Shown here: one piece after another, positions 59,856-64,000 of the stretch
Numbering within the stretch: position 1 is the first letter of the stretch
Layout of the letters: each line of letters starts with the position of its first letter
Assembly (NCBI RefSeq): GCF_005765165.1
Contig: NZ_VCIW01000021.1
Location: forward strand, 62,001-126,000
DNA length: 64,000 nt
Reading direction: 5' to 3'
Source of the DNA: Paenibacillus antri
GTDB taxonomy: Bacteria; Bacillota; Bacilli; Paenibacillales; YIM-B00363
Position numbers and translations under genes: made by a program
The notes under the pieces: generated by a model
Told to the model about the DNA's origin: nothing
The model's input: the letters and a program-made list of their open reading frames with translations, nothing else
Database searches by the model: none

Positions 59856-62006
59856 ATGCCGTTCGTTCCAGCTCGACGCAGCAATCTATTCATTGCGCTG
59901 CTATTACTTATTACGTTGGTATCTGGGGTTCTCGCCCCCCCGGCGAATGCCGCCGAAGTCGTGACGGCTTTGGAAATCGAGAACGACGACGAGGTGCACT
60001 TGTACGTCGATCATGACACCGCGCAGCTGAAGGCGCTCGCGACGCTCGAAGGCGTCGCGACGAAGAAGGACGTCACGGCGACGGCGGTCTGGGCGACGAC
60101 GAGCGCGACGATCGTCAAGGTAGACAAGGGGAAGCTGACGCCGGTAGGCGCCGGCTCCGCCAAGGTGACGGCGAAATACGAAGGCAAGACGGTGGCCGTG
60201 AACGTGAAGGTCGACTTCTTGTACGACGCCGTTCGGCTGAGCGCGGACGGAACGGTCGCCGTCGAGCTGCAGGATCAGCCGCTCAGCCTGACGGCGAGCG
60301 CGGTCGAAAGCGACGGTACGTTGTTCGACGTGACGACCGCGGCGGTCTGGTCGTCCAGCGACCAGGCGGTGGCGACGGTCGACGACGGCAAGGTGCAGCT
60401 GCTGAAGAAGGGCACGACGACGATCACGGCGAAATACAAGGGCCGCAGCGACTCCGTTACGTACACGGTCGCTTCGCCGTATAAGGCGCTGAACCTTGAG
60501 TACGATGGCGAATACGAGTTTACGGTCGGACAAGCTCCCGCCCAGTTGGACGCGATCGCCACGCTGACGAACGATCTGAGCGAGAGGGTGAACGATAAGG
60601 CCGTCTGGTCGTCCTCGAATTCGGCGGTCGTCTCCGTCGACGACGGGAAGCTGACGTTCAAGGGAGCGGGGGTCGCCGAGATTCAGGCGTCGCGTTACGG
60701 GTTGACCGCCAAGGTCAACGTCGTGGTGCGCCTGCCGTACCAAGCGTTGATGCTGACGCCGTCGAAGCCGGTTCATATGTTCCTCTCGGACGAGCCGGTG
60801 CAGGTGGAAGCTCATGTCGCGAACGACTTCGACACGAAGCTCGAAGTGACCGGCGAAGCGGAATGGACGACGTCGAATCCGCTCGTCGTTTCCGTCGACG
60901 ACGGCCGGTTGAAGCCAAGAGGCGCCGGCGCTGCGGAAGTCGTCGCGACGTATAAGGGGCTGCAGAAGAAGATCGACGTGACGGTCATGCCGGTCGTGAA
61001 CGGGCTGCATCTCGATGAAACCGAGATGACGCTGTTCAAGGGCGAAGTCGCGGCGCTGCCCGACGTCTACGGCGAAGACTTGAACGGCACGGAATATTCG
61101 TTCGCGGACATCGCCGAGTGGACGTCAAGCGACGAGGCCGTCGTCGTCGTCGAGAACGGCAAGCTGAAGGCGAAGAAGCCGGGCGTCGCGACCGTCTCCA
61201 TGACGATTCGCGGGGAGACGGACGCGCTGGAGGTGACGGTGCGGGAGAAGGCGCTCGCGCTGCTGCCGCAGACGTCCGCGTACTCGCTCGTCAGAGGCGA
61301 GACGACGTCGCTGCCGAAGGTGACGGCGCTGCTCGAGGACGGAACGGAGCTCGATATTTCGGGGGCTATCGAATGGACGACGTCCTCGCCGAACTTGCTG
61401 GTCGCGGGAACGACGATGAAGGCGCTGCTGAACTCGAAGGTGACGCTGACGGGATCGTACTTGAACAAGAAGGTTACGATTCCGGTGACGATCGAGGACA
61501 AGATGACGAACGTCGTCGTCGAACCGACGGCGGTGACGCTGAACCCGAAGCGCAGCCAGACGATCAAGGTGACCGGCAAGGATTCGACGGGCAAGACGGT
61601 GACGTTGACCCGCAGCATCGTCTGGACGTCTTCGAATCCGGCGGCCGCGACCGTGAGCGGCTCGACCGTTCGCGGCGTCGCGGAGGGAGCCGCGACGTTG
61701 ACCGCGACGTACCAAGGGCAGTCGCTCGCCGTCAGCGTGGCGGTCGAGCCGCGGCTCGAGAAGGTCGTCCTCTCCGAGAAGTCCGCGAAGCTCGCGGTCG
61801 GCGGATCGACGACGTTCGCGTTGACCGCGTATTACGACAACGGCGCGACGAAGGACGTCACGCATCTGGCGACGTGGACGTCGTCCAACGTCTCGGTCGC
61901 GTCCGTCGCGTCCGGCAAGGCGACGGGCCTTAAGAAGGGCAGCGTCTCCGTGAAGGCGAAATTCGACAACAAGACGGCGACCGCGCGCGTAACGGTCTCC
62001 CAATAG
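59856..62006 (+). CDS. Secreted protein with about eight bacterial Ig-like (BIG2) domains
   Basis: A 716-residue protein: signal peptide (SNLFIALLLLITLVSGVLAP, cut near ANA), then repeats of about 80-85 residues each with V/T-rich sandwich motifs such as AVWSSSDQAVATVDDGKVQL and AEWTSSDEAVVVVENGKLKA. No LPXTG anchor or S-layer homology domain is visible, so it is released or held by another means. It may be a surface adhesin or scaffold. A terminator follows. Confidence 0.88.
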   Translation: MPFVPARRSNLFIALLLLITLVSGVLAPPANAAEVVTALEIENDDEVHLYVDHDTAQLKALATLEGVATKKDVTATAVWATTSATIVKVDKGKLTPVGAGSAKVTAKYEGKTVAVNVKVDFLYDAVRLSADGTVAVELQDQPLSLTASAVESDGTLFDVTTAAVWSSSDQAVATVDDGKVQLLKKGTTTITAKYKGRSDSVTYTVASPYKALNLEYDGEYEFTVGQAPAQLDAIATLTNDLSERVNDKAVWSSSNSAVVSVDDGKLTFKGAGVAEIQASRYGLTAKVNVVVRLPYQALMLTPSKPVHMFLSDEPVQVEAHVANDFDTKLEVTGEAEWTTSNPLVVSVDDGRLKPRGAGAAEVVATYKGLQKKIDVTVMPVVNGLHLDETEMTLFKGEVAALPDVYGEDLNGTEYSFADIAEWTSSDEAVVVVENGKLKAKKPGVATVSMTIRGETDALEVTVREKALALLPQTSAYSLVRGETTSLPKVTALLEDGTELDISGAIEWTTSSPNLLVAGTTMKALLNSKVTLTGSYLNKKVTIPVTIEDKMTNVVVEPTAVTLNPKRSQTIKVTGKDSTGKTVTLTRSIVWTSSNPAAATVSGSTVRGVAEGAATLTATYQGQSLAVSVAVEPRLEKVVLSEKSAKLAVGGSTTFALTAYYDNGATKDVTHLATWTSSNVSVASVASGKATGLKKGSVSVKAKFDNKTATARVTVSQ

Positions 62007-62016
62007 AGCGATCCGG

Positions 62017-62048
62017 AATCCCGGCGTCTTGCGACGTCGGGATTTTCC
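62017..62048 (+). terminator. Intrinsic terminator
   Basis: AATCCCGGCGTC, TTGC loop, GACGTCGGGATT, then TTCC and TTTTT. Confidence 0.85.
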
Positions 62049-62068
62049 TTTTTCCCGGGCGAGCGCCC

Positions 62069-62103
62069 TTGACAGAATCAACTGTAATTAATAAAATAAC
62101 AGT
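62069..62103 (+). promoter_or_regulatory. Sigma-A promoter with overlapping dyad operator
   Basis: TTGACA (62069-62074), 17 bp, TAAAAT (62092-62097). A dyad with ACTGT (62081-62085) and ACAGT (62099-62103) arms spans the -10 box, well placed for autorepression by the Rrf2 protein coded directly downstream. Confidence 0.65.
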
Positions 62104-62141
62104 AGTAAGACGCCGACGACAAGACGAGGAGACATGGAACG

Positions 62142-62573
62142 ATGAACAGCGAATTCACGATCGCGGTACACAGTCTCGTCTTCCTTGCGTACACGCCGGA
62201 CCATATGGCGACGAGCGAGAAGCTCGCGTGCAACGTCGCGACGCATCCCGCGAGGGTGCGCAAGGTGATGGGCTGCCTGCGCAACCGGGGATACGTCGTC
62301 ACGAAGGAAGGTCTCGGCGGAGGATATTCGCTCGACTGCGATCCGGATGCCGTCACGTTGGCCGAGATTTATCGGGTCATGTGTCCGGGCTCGCTGAAGC
62401 CGTCATGGACCTCGGGCAACCCCGAGGAGAAGTGTATGGTCGCGGGCAACATGCAATGCGTCATGGATCGGATTTTCGCGGACGCGGAGCGGCACTTGGA
62501 GGCTTACTTCGAGGGGCTGACGATCGGCGACGTGCTAAGGTCGATCCGGGATTCGCAGAAGACGAAGGGATAG
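62142..62573 (+). CDS. Rrf2-family transcriptional regulator (YwnA-like)
   Basis: A 143-residue winged-helix regulator. Rrf2 segments: FTIAVHSLVFLAYTPDHMAT, LACNVATHPARVRKVMGCLR, GYVVTKEGLGGGYSLDC. It lacks the three clustered Cys of the Fe-S sensor IscR type; two Cys occur further on (EKCMVAGNMQC), so redox or ligand sensing is open. The dyad operator at 62081 suggests autoregulation. Confidence 0.9.
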   Translation: MNSEFTIAVHSLVFLAYTPDHMATSEKLACNVATHPARVRKVMGCLRNRGYVVTKEGLGGGYSLDCDPDAVTLAEIYRVMCPGSLKPSWTSGNPEEKCMVAGNMQCVMDRIFADAERHLEAYFEGLTIGDVLRSIRDSQKTKG

Positions 62574-62674
62574 GACGGAATGGGGATGCGACTTCTTGCG
62601 GAAGACGGCGCCCTTTTCCGAGATAACTGTCACAGGTTTGGTTACAAATTAGATTCATGCGAGGAGGAAGAGAC

Positions 62675-63022
62675 ATGTCGGAGCAGCTTAAGCAAGCGAG
62701 ACTGGCGGAGGGCGATTGGGTCGCGGGGACGTCGGTGAACGACGAACGGATCCGGGGGTATGTACGCAGCTGCGACCCGTTGGACGGAATCGTAACGGTC
62801 GCCGTCGTCGAGTCGGATCGCGCGGAGTCGGTCGGGAAGACGGTGTATGCGAAGGAGGCGCAGCTGAAGCGGCTGCCGGACGACGTGGCGTCCGACCCCG
62901 AAGCGCTGCGCGAGCTGATCGACCTGGCGCTGTCGGCGCGGGACGAGGCTTGGTTTTACGAGCTGACGGCGGAGCTGATCGCGCTGACGGCGGTGCGAGG
63001 GATGTCCGCGGCGCCGGCGTAA
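62675..63022 (+). CDS. IDEAL-domain protein
   Basis: About 115 residues. An N-terminal beta-rich part (EGDWVAGTSVNDERIRGYVR) is followed by a C-terminal IDEAL helix (LRELIDLALSARDEAWFYEL). IDEAL domains are found in small Firmicutes proteins, including ComK-related ones, and their role is unclear. ATG 62675 follows GGAGGAAG. Confidence 0.82.
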   Translation: MSEQLKQARLAEGDWVAGTSVNDERIRGYVRSCDPLDGIVTVAVVESDRAESVGKTVYAKEAQLKRLPDDVASDPEALRELIDLALSARDEAWFYELTAELIALTAVRGMSAAPA

Positions 63023-63076
63023 AGACGGCGAACCGCGTTAATTATATACATTATCTATAGGGTAGGAGGGTTTTCT

Positions 63077-63394
63077 ATGTCGTTGCAACAAGTGACGGAT
63101 CAAACCTGGGGCGAGGTCGTCGGTCGAGACGGATTGGTATTGGTGGATTTCTGGGCGCCTTGGTGCGGACCGTGCCGGATGATCGCCCCGGTGCTCGAAG
63201 AAATGGCCGCGGAGGCGGGCGACAAGCTGACCGTCGCGAAGCTGAACGTGGACGATAATCCGGAGTCGGCCGCGGCGAACGGCGTCATGAGCATTCCGAC
63301 GCTGAAGCTGTTCAAGAACGGCGTCGAGGTGGATATGATCGTAGGCTTCCGAGACAAGACGCAGCTGAAGCAGTGGGTCGAACAACATATCTAA
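63077..63394 (+). CDS. trxA: Thioredoxin
   Basis: A 105-residue thioredoxin with the active site [10 protein letters not shown], the cis-Pro in SIPTLKLF and full usual length. It reduces disulfides in the cytoplasm. Ribosome site TAGGAGGG. Confidence 0.93.
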   Translation: MSLQQVTDQTWGEVVGRDGLVLVDFWAPWCGPCRMIAPVLEEMAAEAGDKLTVAKLNVDDNPESAAANGVMSIPTLKLFKNGVEVDMIVGFRDKTQLKQWVEQHI

Positions 63395-63458
63395 TAGAAA
63401 CAAGAGAACAATAGAGACGAATTAGAGACGGATCAAGCGGAGAGGAATGGGAGAACTT

Positions 63459-64000
63459 ATGGAACCGACTGTAATCGAAAAAGCCCCGCGCACGCCGGAG
63501 ACGATCCGCGTGATGGAGGAACGGCATTCGGTGCGCGCATACGAGCCGGGAATCGCGATGCCGAGGGAGGACCTCGACGCGATTCTACGCGCGGCCGGGA
63601 CGGCGCCGTCGTCGTGGAACCTGCAGCCGTGGAAGTTTCTCGCGATCGAGGACGCGGCGCTTCGCGAGAAGCTGCTGCCGATCGCGAACCATCAGCGGCA
63701 GGTCGTGGAGAGCTCGGCGGTCGTCGCCGTGCTCGGCGATCTGGAGGGGCACCGCAACGCGGAGCTCGTGTACGGCGAGCGCGTCAAGTCCGGCGCGATG
63801 AGCGCGGAGATCAAGGATACGCTCGTCGGGCAGGTGGAGCGCGCCTACGGGAGCGGCACGTTCGCCCGGGACGAGGCGTTCCTGAACGGCGGCTTCGCCG
63901 CGATGCAGCTCATGTTGGCCGCCAAGGCGCTCGGGTACGAGACGTGCCCGATGGGCGGGTTCCGCAAGGACGCGTTCATCGAGGCGTTCCGCGTTCCGGA
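63459..64000 (+). CDS. Nitroreductase family protein, cut by the window end
   Basis: Residues 1-180 only. FMN-binding segments EERHSVRAYEPG, GTAPSSWNLQPWKFL and ALGYETCPMGGF match the NfnB/YodC-type nitroreductases, flavin enzymes that reduce nitro or quinone compounds with NAD(P)H. ATG 63459 (or 63447) is the start; GGAGAGG lies just ahead. The 3' end is outside the window. Confidence 0.9.
   Translation, partial: MEPTVIEKAPRTPETIRVMEERHSVRAYEPGIAMPREDLDAILRAAGTAPSSWNLQPWKFLAIEDAALREKLLPIANHQRQVVESSAVVAVLGDLEGHRNAELVYGERVKSGAMSAEIKDTLVGQVERAYGSGTFARDEAFLNGGFAAMQLMLAAKALGYETCPMGGFRKDAFIEAFRVP

Overview
The window looks like chromosomal DNA from a high-GC, endospore-forming member of the Paenibacillaceae (Paenibacillus/Cohnella type). 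The evidence is an alpha/beta-type SASP, Spo0M, a Spo0E-like phosphatase, a SinR-like regulator, IDEAL-domain, DUF3231, YkuK, DUF421 and CBO0543-type Firmicutes families, strong AGGAGG ribosome sites with many GTG/TTG starts, a TPP riboswitch, and transmembrane AraC regulators beside CUT1 sugar transporters. No plasmid or prophage backbone and no CRISPR array is seen. Gene functions come from reading the protein sequences; no database search was possible.

Layout. 0-6 kb: SinR-like regulator, DegV, an XRE regulator, two small paralogous genes with unusual leaders, a metallophosphoesterase, hemolysin III, an alpha/beta hydrolase, then a 0.9-kb gene-free stretch with three ~145-bp repeats. 6-16 kb: RmuC, DUF421, a MarR/MMPL efflux pair, a family-4-type uracil-DNA glycosylase, a TerC-like protein, YkuK, DUF975, and two Gln-rich small proteins that both lie behind forespore sigma-G-like promoters. 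16-20 kb: a TPP-riboswitch operon for pyrimidine (HMP-type) uptake, with binding protein, MTH1187-type thiamine-binding protein, permease, ATPase and a TatD hydrolase. 20.5-23 kb: a possible envelope module of an unknown protein, a Gly-rich lipoprotein, a glutathionylspermidine-synthase-like ATP-grasp ligase and DUF350. 23-31 kb: tRNA-Thr(CGT), sporulation genes, Ung, a nitrilase/acetyltransferase group and Spo0M.

31.1-33.4 kb is the most unusual part. Two tandem arrays of related ~106-bp palindrome-bearing repeats, nine and six copies, flank one AT-rich gene for a DUF559/Vsr-like nuclease fused to a winged helix. A 26-bp repeat core occurs as a near-identical direct copy on each side of the nuclease module. 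This is the best candidate in the window for an undescribed repeat-nuclease element.

33.5-45.7 kb: an aromatic-acid exporter family protein, MerR/GyrI-like regulator, a RavA-ViaA-like MoxR/VWA pair, a diguanylate cyclase, a UgtP-LtaA glycolipid pair for lipoteichoic acid anchors, a serine hydrolase, a 51-bp-period palindromic array, and an EamA transporter. 45.9-57.6 kb: a carbohydrate locus with a membrane AraC sensor, two solute-binding lipoproteins, two permeases, a secreted DUF4855 multidomain protein and a cytoplasmic alpha/alpha-toroid hydrolase candidate. It has no ATPase of its own. 57.7-64 kb: bactofilin, thymidine kinase, an AAC(3)-like acetyltransferase, a large secreted Ig-like-repeat protein, an Rrf2 regulator, an IDEAL protein, thioredoxin and the start of a nitroreductase.
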